A stretch of 14,270 nucleotides of DNA. It comes from JAQVSV01 sp041667045 (GTDB taxonomy: Bacteria; Elusimicrobiota; Elusimicrobia; Elusimicrobiales; Elusimicrobiaceae). Location: NCBI GenBank assembly GCA_041667045.1, contig JBAYFS010000043.1, positions 1 through 14,270 of the forward strand. Direction: 5' to 3'. How positions within the stretch are numbered: position 1 is the stretch's first letter; the number at the start of each line of letters is the position of its first letter. This document shows positions 6,409 to 13,925 of the stretch, in pieces. Made by a program: the position numbers and the translations under genes. Under the pieces are notes generated by a model that was not told where the DNA came from, made no database searches, and saw only the letters and a program-made list of their open reading frames with translations.

Positions 6409-6939
6409 TTACGGCATCAGCACGGGAATATTGGTTTTTTCCCGCACCAGCGCGCCGGTACCGATAACTTTGCCGTCGGTGTCTTTCACAACCCAGCCGG
6501 TTATTATGGCGGACAGGATGTGCCCGTCTTTGGTTTTGTAGTCTTTTTCGAAAGTTACAAAATCCTTGGTTTGAGCCAGACTAAACTGGTCATTTTCCAT
6601 CCTATACCACTGGTCCGGCGTGAGATAGTCGCTGCTGTTCGATTGCAGCTGGGACAGGGTATAATCGAACATGTTCATGTAACTGGTGTTGGCGTCTAAG
6701 ATATTGCCGTCCATATCAGTCATCACCACACCTTCCTTAAGTCCGGCGACGTATTCGTTATAGCGTTCTTTCACGTTGGTGTAATCTTCGTCGGTTGAAA
6801 AGGTCATGCGCAAAATCTGGGTTTGCAGGTCTTTGATTAAAATTTTCGGGTCCGCGGGCGGTGTTTTAGTAGTCGCACAACCGGCGGTCAGAGCCATAAG
6901 GAGAACGGACAGCAAAACAGAAATTTTTATTTTCATCAT
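6409..6939 (-). CDS. Lipoprotein with a single PAS domain
   Basis: Residues 1-20 form a lipoprotein signal peptide (MMKIKI, hydrophobic core, lipobox LTAGC with Cys21 as lipid-anchored residue; Ala at +2, which in E. coli sends lipoproteins to the outer membrane). After a hydrophilic linker (22-55), residues of about 58-168 look like a PAS fold: NEYVAGLKEGVVMTDMDGNI (61-80), NTSYMNMFDYT (84-94), the core from about 105 to 135, DGHILSAIITGW (138-149) and DTDGKVIGTGALVREKT (153-169). There is no kinase, cyclase or methyl-accepting output domain, so it may bind a small ligand or a membrane partner. Met1 and Met2 are both possible starts. There is no Shine-Dalgarno sequence; a perfect TATAAT sits six bases upstream. 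It begins 13 bases after the DUF523 stop codon. Ligand and role are unknown. Confidence 0.85.
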   Translation of the reverse strand: MMKIKISVLLSVLLMALTAGCATTKTPPADPKILIKDLQTQILRMTFSTDEDYTNVKERYNEYVAGLKEGVVMTDMDGNILDANTSYMNMFDYTLSQLQSNSSDYLTPDQWYRMENDQFSLAQTKDFVTFEKDYKTKDGHILSAIITGWVVKDTDGKVIGTGALVREKTNIPVLMP

Positions 6940-6945
6940 ATTGAA

Positions 6946-6951
6946 ATTATA
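6946..6951 (-). promoter_or_regulatory. -10 element of the PAS lipoprotein gene, positioned for a leaderless mRNA
   Basis: A perfect TATAAT on the minus strand (6951 to 6946) is followed by six bases (TTCAAT) and then the ATG at 6939, which places the expected +1 on the start codon. No convincing -35 box lies 16-18 bases upstream, where the DUF523 gene ends. Confidence 0.55.
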
Positions 6952-6952
6952 C

Positions 6953-7396
6953 TTAAATTCCTCGTTCCCCGAGCATGTGCCGCTCGGAAAAAGTTTTAAC
7001 TCCGTTTTTGGCGAACAGTCCGGCGGTAAATCCTCGCCCCTTTATAAGTTTACCGGAAAAAGTTCCGTCATATATCGTTTCGCATCCGCAAGACGGACTG
7101 CCAGACTTTAAAAATGCTTTTTTCACGTCGAACCGTTTTGCGAGTGTCAAACTTATTTTTGCGCCTAATTTAAACTGTCGGGTTTGCTCTTCTCCGGAAC
7201 AGGTTTGGGCTTTTCCTTTGACAATTTCCACGGGCGGTCTCGGAATGGACTGCCCGGCAAGCAGTTCCGGGCAAAAGGGTATAACGGTGTATTTCTTCAA
7301 CAGTTTTTCAATACCTTTGCAGTAAAAAGCAGAGCCGTCATAGCGGCATTTAATTCCGCAAAGACATGCGCTTACAAGTATGTTTTCCCTTGGCAT
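6953..7396 (-). CDS. DUF523 family protein (YbbK-like)
   Basis: A small Cys-rich cytoplasmic protein of a widespread family with no settled biochemical function. The family motifs are visible: ILVSACLCGIKCRYDG (6-21), PFCPELLAGQSIPRPPVEI (40-58), LKSGSPSCGCETIYDG (96-111) and GRGFTAGLFAKNG (120-132). Eight cysteines (11, 13, 17, 26, 42, 66, 103, 105) suggest a bound metal or redox role, which is inference only. At 147 residues it has the usual length for the stand-alone form. The start at 7396 is chosen because the VSACL motif is expected near the N-terminus; another ATG at 7400 is out of frame. No Shine-Dalgarno sequence precedes it. The PAS lipoprotein gene follows after 13 bases on the same strand. 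Confidence 0.9.
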   Translation of the reverse strand: MPRENILVSACLCGIKCRYDGSAFYCKGIEKLLKKYTVIPFCPELLAGQSIPRPPVEIVKGKAQTCSGEEQTRQFKLGAKISLTLAKRFDVKKAFLKSGSPSCGCETIYDGTFSGKLIKGRGFTAGLFAKNGVKTFSERHMLGERGI

Positions 7397-7406
7397 ACAT
7401 TTTCTT

Positions 7407-7412
7407 ATATAA
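7407..7412 (-). promoter_or_regulatory. Possible -10 element of the DUF523 gene
   Basis: TTATAT (7412 to 7407, minus strand) sits ten bases before the ATG at 7396, so a transcript would carry only about four untranslated bases. It lies just beyond the T run of the macroglobulin terminator. The -35 region would fall inside the terminator hairpin and does not match the consensus. Confidence 0.4.
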
Positions 7413-7416
7413 CAGT

Positions 7417-7442
7417 AAAAAGGGCGGGTGAATTACCCGCCC
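7417..7442 (-). terminator. Rho-independent terminator of the alpha-2-macroglobulin gene
   Basis: On the minus strand, GGGCGGGT (7442-7435), a 5-base loop, ACCCGCCC (7429-7422) and then five T (7421-7417). It begins 15 bases after the stop codon of the macroglobulin gene. Confidence 0.9.
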
Positions 7443-7457
7443 CTTTCGCAGAGAATT

Positions 7458-10400
7458 TTATTGTTCGACAGTCATCTCCAGGCTTGAGGAGTTGGCAGCG
7501 AATTCCGGCGCGTACATGGACTGCATGACCGCCGGGCCGATATGGTAAACGCCGGGCGTAGTCGGACGCATTCTGTAGGCCAGCACATATTCCCCGTGCG
7601 GCAGCCAGGAGATGAAGAAATTCATCCGGCTGTCCCGCGGTTCCTCATAACGCGACAGCTGGTCCCACACCCAGCCGCTTTTTAGCGTGTCGAATTCGAA
7701 TCCCGCGCCTTTGGGGTCGGAGATATGCACGAACTCGAACTGGTGTCCGGTGTTAATGGTTAAATGGACTTCCAGTTCATCGCCCACACGCACCGCCGCT
7801 TTATTCGCCAGCGGGGTCAGCGTATATTTTCCGCCTTCCTTTTGGCGCAGAAAATATTTGCGGCTGACGCCCAGCAAACCGCCCGCGGATTCGCCGACCG
7901 GCGTGCGTGTCGTATACACCATCGCAAGCGAGCCGAACGCCAGGCCTTTTCCCTTCTTCTCGATCACGGCGTTTGCGTCAGCGGCGGATATTTTTCTTTT
8001 CGTCCAGCGCAGTGGTTTCGCCAGGAAATCGGCGGCGTTTACGGTCGCGGTCGAAACAGCGCCGCCCCACGTTATTTTGTAATCCGTTTTCCCAGTCATC
8101 ATGCCGTTTTTCTGCATGAATTCAAGCATTGAATAAACTGCGGCGGCGGACGCTTTTGTGGATTTCCATTCCGTGCCTTTGCGGTCGAGGAGCATCCACA
8201 ACAGCATGCCTTTCACCAGTTTGTTTTCCGGCTGGAGGTTTAACAGCGTGCGCATCAAAAAGGCGTGAGTTTCCAGCGTGTCGGAATACCACATCCAGGA
8301 TGTTTTTTCGGGAGTCCAGAAAACCGTTCCCTCCGCGCCCGTTTGCGCGCTATCTATTGCGCGGGCGAGATACTGTCCCGATTTCGCGTCATCGCCCAGG
8401 CGTTTGTAAATCCACGCGCCGTAAGCTTCGCCGAGCTGGGTCAGCGCGTCGCTGTGCCGGTCAACGTACTGCATCCAGGTTCGAGCGTATTGTTTCGCCG
8501 TTTTGCTTTCCTGCCAGTCCGCCGGATAAGCGGTCAGGACATAAGCCCCGTAGAGGATAAAGGAAAGGCTGCCCGTGTCGGCCTTCATGTATTTCGGTAT
8601 TTCCCCCACGGCGTAGGCCATGGCGCGTTTGAGCACATCGTCAGGCGTGGCGACGCCGTAGAGCTTCGCCGTGGCGAACGAATCCAGCACGTAGAGCGTC
8701 ATGTACAGATTGGGCTCGCCGCCGGGAAACCACGGAAACGAGCCGTCGGGTTTCTGGTAGGAAGAAAGTTTTGTCCGCGCGTCGGCGTATTCCATTTTTA
8801 CGCGTTCAGGATTTAAAAGGTCGGTCAGCTTATACTGCGTTTCCCCGCCTTCGGACTGAACAAGCCACGGCGTTTCCTCGAGTGCGGTTTGGCGCAGAGG
8901 ATTGTCTTTTTCCCACGCGGGACGGATGGTGGCGCGTTTCGGAATTTTACCGACCGCCGCTTTCAGGTCGGGAATGGAATCATACAGTTTGTCAGCTATC
9001 GAAAGCGGAAGCGCTTTATTAACAACCTGCTCCGTGCATTCGTAAGGATAGTTGACAAGCTGGGGGATCGCGTTCATTACGGAAAGCGCCAGCTGTGGGT
9101 CAAGCTGCAGGGTGGCGCTCTCGAAGGCCGCGTCGTCCGGAACGCCCGGAATGGCAAGCCGGCTGGTTCCGGCGTCTAAAATGCGGACGACGGATTTCAG
9201 CACGCGGTCAAAACCCGGCAGAACGGGCAGATCCTGTTCCTCGGCGTCGGTTTGGGCGCCGGCCGTTACGTCGCCGCGCACTTTAAGCGCGGTCAGGCGG
9301 CGCGGCGCGGTTACGGGCCAGGAAAACGTTTTGCTTTCGTTCTCGGCGATAACCGCGTTCGCCTCCGGCGTATCTTTCGTCAGCTCGGAGGTTATGTCTT
9401 TTCCGTTCTCCGTAACGCGGATAGCGGCTTTGACGTTTATTTTACCGCCTGAATTGTTGGTCACGGTGAGCAGGATTTCGCTTTTGTCGCCTTCCCGCAG
9501 AAACCGCGGCAGGACGACGCGCGCCATCAGTTCTTTCGCGGTGACGGCGGAAGCCTGGGCCATGCCGAATTTAACATCGTTTGTTATAACGGTCGCGCCC
9601 AGTTTCCAGGAAGTAAGGCGTTCGGGCAGGGTGAAGCTGAATTTCCCTTTCCCGTTCGCCACTTTTACCGCCGGATTGAAATAGGCGGTTTCGGCGAAGT
9701 TTGCGCGCGCCGCGGGCGCGGCGGGGAGCATTTCTTCACTGGCCGCGCCGGACGCCGCCAGTGCTTTGTTCATGGCGGGAGCCATGCCGCCAACGGCGCG
9801 CGGCGCGGAAAACGTGTCCGCTTTTTCGGACATCATCATCACGTCGCCATCCATGGCGGTGAATTTGCTCCGGCTCATTTGCGTTCCCGCGATTTTTATA
9901 AAAGGCAACACCGGCTCCTTCACGGCGCGTCCGAAAGAGGAGATCATCCCGTCAATCCAGCCGCGCTTGACGGGCAGGTAGCAGCTGGAAGGCTCGAAGA
10001 TGGAAGTGGTGTTGTTAAGCCGGATGAACTGGTCCTGATACAGCGCGGCCAGCGCGGATGCGCCGGATTTTTCATAATATTCCAGCGAGCGGTCAAAAAC
10101 GCGGACCAGCGCTTCGGCGTTCACCGGCTTGCCTTCGTAATCGGCGACGGAAACCGACCAGTCAACTTTCTGGCCCGGTTTGTTTTTTTCCGTATACTCG
10201 AACTTAACCGACAGTTCCTTGTCCCGCCACGGAACTTTCACCGGCGCCTGAGCGCATAAAAACTCGAAATTTTTCATGGCGAACCAGCGGAACGCGAAAC
10301 CGCCTTTAAGTTCGGAATCAACTTTCATTTTATAAACCGCGGGTCCGGAAACGCGCAGCATTTCGCTTTTGACCAGTGTCTGGCCCGTCCAAACTTCTAT

Positions 10401-13355
10401 AAACACCGGGCCTTTCAGCCCGGGCGAGCCGAACAGGATTTCCGCGGTTTCGCCAACGGAAGCCTGCGCATGTTTCGCTATGGCGACGGGCGGCAGGCCG
10501 AGCGCGGCGTTGCCCTTCTCGTCCGCGAAAAGCAGTATGGCGGACTGCACGCTTGTGCCGCCCCAGGGGTCGCGCGCGGAAACGGTCATGCGGTAAACTC
10601 CGGCTTTGCCGGGTTTGAACACGATTGAGGACGGGCCTTGACCGTCAAAAGCCATGCTCTTGGAAAACACCAGCGGACCGTTTTTCACGTTTTCAAACAG
10701 CTGGTCAAGCGGAGAAGTGTCTGGGATGAAATCCCATGGCACGGCTTGGCGGGCATTGGCTGGGCGTTCGTCCAGCCGGTAAAACTTCACATCGGCGTTC
10801 CCCTCGACCGCCGCGCTGTTGAGATTTAACATGGAAACTTTTATTTTTCCCTCGCGCCTGGCGTCGAAATAGCCGGTTTCCGGCGTTATTTCAAACAGGT
10901 AGGCGCTGTCGCCCGCGGTAACGCTTGTTTCGGCGGTTATCGTGCGCCCGCCAGGATCACGCGCGGACACGGTTACGAGGAAGGTGGACGGCATTTTAGC
11001 GTCCTTATCCTTTGGCGCCGGAGTGAAGGGAATTTCGAATTTTCCGTCGGGGCCGGTTTTGATTTTGCCGGAAGCCACTTCTTCGGGCGAACTGTTTAAC
11101 CGCCCGTACTGCCAGAACCAGAACGGAATGAAAACCTGGCGGGTGATTTTATACTCGACGTCGCCGTTGCCGACCGCGCCGCCGAAATAATACACAACGC
11201 TTCCTGTCACTTTGAGCGGCTGATTATAACGGGCCGCGGCTTTCATTTCGTCAATTTTAACTTCGAATTCCGGTCTTTTGTATTCTTCCACTTTCACTTC
11301 ATAACTTATGCTGGCGGTTTCTCCGTAATCGGCCAGTTCCGCAGTTATGCGGTAACTGCCGAGCAGGCCTTTTTGCGGCAGTTTAAAGGAATAGGCGATA
11401 CTGCCCGTGGCACCGGGTTTGAGCGTTTTCTCCGAAACGGTCTGCCAGTTGGGGTCTTGAATTTTCAGCGTTATGGACTGCGCGCCGGAGTAAGTACGGA
11501 AGCCCTGCGGTATTTTTTCTATGGCTGTGGCCTTAAGGCTTACGTTTTGCCCGGGACGATAGATAGGCCGGTCGGTTTCAATAGCGAAGCTTAGGATTTC
11601 CGGCGCGGAGAAATGGAAATTCAGATAATTCTGCCAGAACGCCCAGCTGTTTTTCCTGAAAGCGAACGCGCCGAGCCCGGCGCTGATGTCCTTGTTCAGC
11701 GCGACGGGAACGGCTTTCCGTATGCCCGCGAAACCGTTTTGATCGGTGGTGACGGTTTTTGCCGCGCCGGCGTCTCCGTCGTTATTCTCCAGGGTTGTCA
11801 CCGGCGCGTTTCCCAAAGGTTCGCCGGTAACCGCGTTAAGGAAATAGAAGCGAAAAACATCCGCGTTCACGGTTTTCCCGTTTTCGCCGGGCACGCGCGT
11901 GAAATCGGACGGTTTTCCTTCAATTCCAGACGAACCAACAAGAACCAGGTCGGTGATGTTTAAAAGCGCCGCGGACACCAGGTCGCTGCCGGAACTGAAG
12001 TGTTCGGTATTTGAAACTGCCGCCACATAAAGGCCGTTTTCCAAAGCGGGCGGGGAAACCGTCGTGTCCGTGCTGGTGTACGGTTTTGCGTATTCGATAT
12101 TTTCGGACCAGCGGAAAGCGGGCTTTCTGGTAACCAGTTCCTGGGTCATATGCTCGTCCAGCTGAAAATAATAATCGCGAGATTTTTGCCAGGAATTGCT
12201 TTTCAGCCAGAGTTTTTTTAATTCGTCGCGCGTAGTGCGGTAGAGCCGGAAATAAACTGCTTTCACGTTTTTGGAACTTACCGCAAGGGCGTTTTTGCCG
12301 GGCGCCAGCGCGACGGAGGAACGCAGGCTTAACAGCGGCATTTCAATATCGGCGCGCATTTGGACGCACAGCGCGGCCTGTTTGGTGGACGCGCAGGAGG
12401 TTTCCAGTTTTTTGCAGGTTTCCACGGCGAGTGACAAATCGTCGTTTTGGCGAGCAAGTTCCGCTTTCTGGTAAAGCGCTTCGGCGCGCGCAAGTTCACC
12501 TTTCGCTTCCCGGGCCCAGCGGCTCAGGGTTTGTATAGCGGCTTCGCGCAGTTTCGCCTGGTCTTTCGCCGGGGCAATCAGCTGTGGCGCGGTAAAGGGA
12601 ATTTGCAGCCGTTTGATTTTCCACAGTGTCTGCGCATCTTCCCGGCCGGGACCGTCCAGCTCAGCCGCGCTTTCATACAGGGTTGCGGCATGCACGGCTT
12701 TTTGCAGGGTGTCCCGGATTTCGTATTTGTCTGTAAGGAAAGTGTCTGGTTCCGGCAGGGGGACGTTCATCGGTTCTTCGGAGTTTAAAAGCCAGTCGCA
12801 CCAACGTAGCACCGCGAAATCCCATAAAGACGGGGTTTCCCGCAAATCGGAATTCTTCACCTCGATAAAATAAGCCTCGCCTTTCATGGGCACGGCGGAC
12901 AGCGACGCGCGGAGCGGCAAAAGCCGTTCATAGTCGGCGGTTATGTCATTTTCCCACATAAAGCGCGGGCGGCGGGTGATATCGGCTGAGTCTTTTTCCG
13001 CTTCCGCGGGGAGGGAGTGTCCGTACCGGTTAAGATAAGCGCGGTAAATCTCGGTTTTCAACAGGATGAAGCGCGCGTTCCAGACGGGATCGCTTGTTTT
13101 AGGAAAAGTGTTTGCATACTGCGCGGCTTCCGCGTATTTAAACAACAGCGCCAGACATTCGGCGGACCGGTATGCGGCTTTGAACCTTTCCGGCACGGCG
13201 GGATCTTGCGCCGCCGGCTCGTAGCTTTCCAAAGCCTGGCTGTAACGGCCCTGATCGAACAGGCTGTCGGCTTTCTTTATACTATCCTTATAATCGGCGC
13301 TTCCCGCGGCTGGAATGAACATCATCATAGCTATCAGATATGCGGCTGTCTTCAT
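7458..13355 (-). CDS. Bacterial alpha-2-macroglobulin family protein with thioester motif and N-terminal helical-repeat region
   Basis: A 1965-residue secreted protein expected to trap attacking proteases: cleavage of a bait segment exposes a thioester that binds the protease covalently. Residues 1-20 are a Sec signal peptide ending GSA/D, with no lipobox Cys. Residues of about 21-330 are helical and TPR-like (for example ADSLFDQGRYSQALESYE). Beta-rich macroglobulin domains follow, including the MG2 motif DRPIYRPGQ at 595-603. A Met/Ala/Ser-rich, low-complexity segment at about 1160-1215 is the likely bait region. ANFAETAYFNP (from about 1218) opens the A2M domain, and YPYECTEQ holds the thioester Cys1440 and Gln1443. 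The C-terminus (VGDELEVHLTI onward) is the receptor-binding-like domain. It is longer than E. coli YfhM (about 1650). A terminator follows. A seven-G run precedes the ATG by four bases. The family is sure; the protease-trap role is inferred. Confidence 0.95.
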   Translation of the reverse strand: MKTAAYLIAMMMFIPAAGSADYKDSIKKADSLFDQGRYSQALESYEPAAQDPAVPERFKAAYRSAECLALLFKYAEAAQYANTFPKTSDPVWNARFILLKTEIYRAYLNRYGHSLPAEAEKDSADITRRPRFMWENDITADYERLLPLRASLSAVPMKGEAYFIEVKNSDLRETPSLWDFAVLRWCDWLLNSEEPMNVPLPEPDTFLTDKYEIRDTLQKAVHAATLYESAAELDGPGREDAQTLWKIKRLQIPFTAPQLIAPAKDQAKLREAAIQTLSRWAREAKGELARAEALYQKAELARQNDDLSLAVETCKKLETSCASTKQAALCVQMRADIEMPLLSLRSSVALAPGKNALAVSSKNVKAVYFRLYRTTRDELKKLWLKSNSWQKSRDYYFQLDEHMTQELVTRKPAFRWSENIEYAKPYTSTDTTVSPPALENGLYVAAVSNTEHFSSGSDLVSAALLNITDLVLVGSSGIEGKPSDFTRVPGENGKTVNADVFRFYFLNAVTGEPLGNAPVTTLENNDGDAGAAKTVTTDQNGFAGIRKAVPVALNKDISAGLGAFAFRKNSWAFWQNYLNFHFSAPEILSFAIETDRPIYRPGQNVSLKATAIEKIPQGFRTYSGAQSITLKIQDPNWQTVSEKTLKPGATGSIAYSFKLPQKGLLGSYRITAELADYGETASISYEVKVEEYKRPEFEVKIDEMKAAARYNQPLKVTGSVVYYFGGAVGNGDVEYKITRQVFIPFWFWQYGRLNSSPEEVASGKIKTGPDGKFEIPFTPAPKDKDAKMPSTFLVTVSARDPGGRTITAETSVTAGDSAYLFEITPETGYFDARREGKIKVSMLNLNSAAVEGNADVKFYRLDERPANARQAVPWDFIPDTSPLDQLFENVKNGPLVFSKSMAFDGQGPSSIVFKPGKAGVYRMTVSARDPWGGTSVQSAILLFADEKGNAALGLPPVAIAKHAQASVGETAEILFGSPGLKGPVFIEVWTGQTLVKSEMLRVSGPAVYKMKVDSELKGGFAFRWFAMKNFEFLCAQAPVKVPWRDKELSVKFEYTEKNKPGQKVDWSVSVADYEGKPVNAEALVRVFDRSLEYYEKSGASALAALYQDQFIRLNNTTSIFEPSSCYLPVKRGWIDGMISSFGRAVKEPVLPFIKIAGTQMSRSKFTAMDGDVMMMSEKADTFSAPRAVGGMAPAMNKALAASGAASEEMLPAAPAARANFAETAYFNPAVKVANGKGKFSFTLPERLTSWKLGATVITNDVKFGMAQASAVTAKELMARVVLPRFLREGDKSEILLTVTNNSGGKINVKAAIRVTENGKDITSELTKDTPEANAVIAENESKTFSWPVTAPRRLTALKVRGDVTAGAQTDAEEQDLPVLPGFDRVLKSVVRILDAGTSRLAIPGVPDDAAFESATLQLDPQLALSVMNAIPQLVNYPYECTEQVVNKALPLSIADKLYDSIPDLKAAVGKIPKRATIRPAWEKDNPLRQTALEETPWLVQSEGGETQYKLTDLLNPERVKMEYADARTKLSSYQKPDGSFPWFPGGEPNLYMTLYVLDSFATAKLYGVATPDDVLKRAMAYAVGEIPKYMKADTGSLSFILYGAYVLTAYPADWQESKTAKQYARTWMQYVDRHSDALTQLGEAYGAWIYKRLGDDAKSGQYLARAIDSAQTGAEGTVFWTPEKTSWMWYSDTLETHAFLMRTLLNLQPENKLVKGMLLWMLLDRKGTEWKSTKASAAAVYSMLEFMQKNGMMTGKTDYKITWGGAVSTATVNAADFLAKPLRWTKRKISAADANAVIEKKGKGLAFGSLAMVYTTRTPVGESAGGLLGVSRKYFLRQKEGGKYTLTPLANKAAVRVGDELEVHLTINTGHQFEFVHISDPKGAGFEFDTLKSGWVWDQLSRYEEPRDSRMNFFISWLPHGEYVLAYRMRPTTPGVYHIGPAVMQSMYAPEFAANSSSLEMTVEQ

Positions 13356-13359
13356 GTGA

Positions 13360-13366
13360 CCCCCCC
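13360..13366 (-). promoter_or_regulatory. Poly-G tract at the ribosome-binding position of the macroglobulin gene
   Basis: Seven G in a row on the minus strand end four bases before the ATG at 13355. No standard AGGAGG is present, so this run is the only candidate for pairing with the anti-Shine-Dalgarno sequence (through a G-U wobble). An AT-rich TATATATT stretch (13391-13384) upstream could be a -10 region, though no -35 box is convincing. Confidence 0.5.
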
Positions 13367-13399
13367 GTATTCCATCCGCGGGAAATATATAGACCGGTT

Positions 13400-13834
13400 T
13401 TAGAGCGTGCCGATGTCTTCAAACCACAATTGCGGTTTTTCGGCGATAAATTTTTTCATCATGTCTTTGCACTCGGGCAGGTTCAGGTTTACCACTTCCA
13501 CGCCGTGCTGGGCGAGGAATTCGGGCGCGCCGGCAAAGGTTTCGTTCTCGCCTATCACCACTTTTTTGATGCCGAACTGGACCACCGCGCCGGAGCATAA
13601 ATAGCACGGGCTGAGTGTGGAATAAAGCGTTGTGCCGCGGTAGGTGCCGATGCGTCCGGCGTTCTGCAGGCAGTCAATTTCGGCGTGGAGGATGGGCGCG
13701 TCTTTCTGCACGCGCTGATTGTGCCCGCGGCCTATGATTTTCCCTTCTTTCACCAAAACGGCGCCTATCGGTATGCCGCCTTCCTTCAGGCCCTGCCGGG
13801 CTTCTTCAATGGCGGCTTGCATGAATTTGTCCAT
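13400..13834 (-). CDS. Cytosine deaminase, yeast FCY1-like zinc deaminase
   Basis: A cytoplasmic zinc hydrolase that would convert cytosine to uracil and ammonia for pyrimidine salvage. The CDA-fold zinc motifs are intact: HAE (His50, Glu52 as proton shuttle) and SPCYLC (Cys77 and Cys80). What sets it apart from TadA, guanine deaminase and RibD is similarity to the fungal enzyme along its full length: EGGIPIGAVLV (18-28), GRGHNQRVQKD (35-45, with the base-contacting Asn39), TTLYSTLSPC (68-77), VVIGEN (92-97) and the C-terminal FIAEKPQLWFEDIG (129-142), where Asp140 matches the Asp that holds the cytosine amino group in yeast. At 144 residues it is close to the yeast protein (158). The start is supported by GGAG (13842-13845), 7 bases upstream. 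The macroglobulin gene follows 44 bases later on the same strand with no terminator between, so they may be co-transcribed. Confidence 0.88.
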   Translation of the reverse strand: MDKFMQAAIEEARQGLKEGGIPIGAVLVKEGKIIGRGHNQRVQKDAPILHAEIDCLQNAGRIGTYRGTTLYSTLSPCYLCSGAVVQFGIKKVVIGENETFAGAPEFLAQHGVEVVNLNLPECKDMMKKFIAEKPQLWFEDIGTL

Positions 13835-13861
13835 ATTTTTTCTCCGGTTAACAAAGAATCG

Positions 13862-13889
13862 TTGCTTACGGCTTTAATTTTTCTACAAT
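13862..13889 (+). promoter_or_regulatory. Candidate promoter for the CorA-family gene
   Basis: TTGCTT (13862-13867), a 16-base spacer, TACAAT (13884-13889). Transcription would begin near 13896, about 30 bases before the ATG. TATACT (13897-13902) is an alternative -10. A GGAAG (13911-13915) ten bases before the ATG is a weak ribosome-binding site. Confidence 0.45.
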
Positions 13890-13892
13890 TAA

Positions 13893-13921
13893 GGTATATA
13901 CTTTTTTAGCGGAAGTTACAA
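13893..13921 (-). promoter_or_regulatory. Candidate promoter for the cytosine deaminase gene
   Basis: On the minus strand, TTGTAA (13921-13916), a 17-base spacer, TATACC (13898-13893). The expected leader is about 50 bases and contains the GGAG ribosome-binding site. It overlaps the leader of the divergent CorA-family gene, so the two transcription units may interfere with each other. Confidence 0.45.
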
Positions 13922-13925
13922 GACT

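Noticed and set aside
7687..13274. Many plus-strand open frames of 60-210 codons opposite the macroglobulin gene
   Set aside because: All overlap a single 1965-codon gene with recognisable domains throughout. Their products are Arg/Pro/Ser-rich shadow proteins without motifs.
13835..13925. Small RNA or riboswitch in the deaminase/CorA intergenic region, such as an Mg2+ sensor leader
   Set aside because: The gap is only 91 bases, AT-rich, without a stable hairpin; it is filled by two divergent promoter-like sequences.
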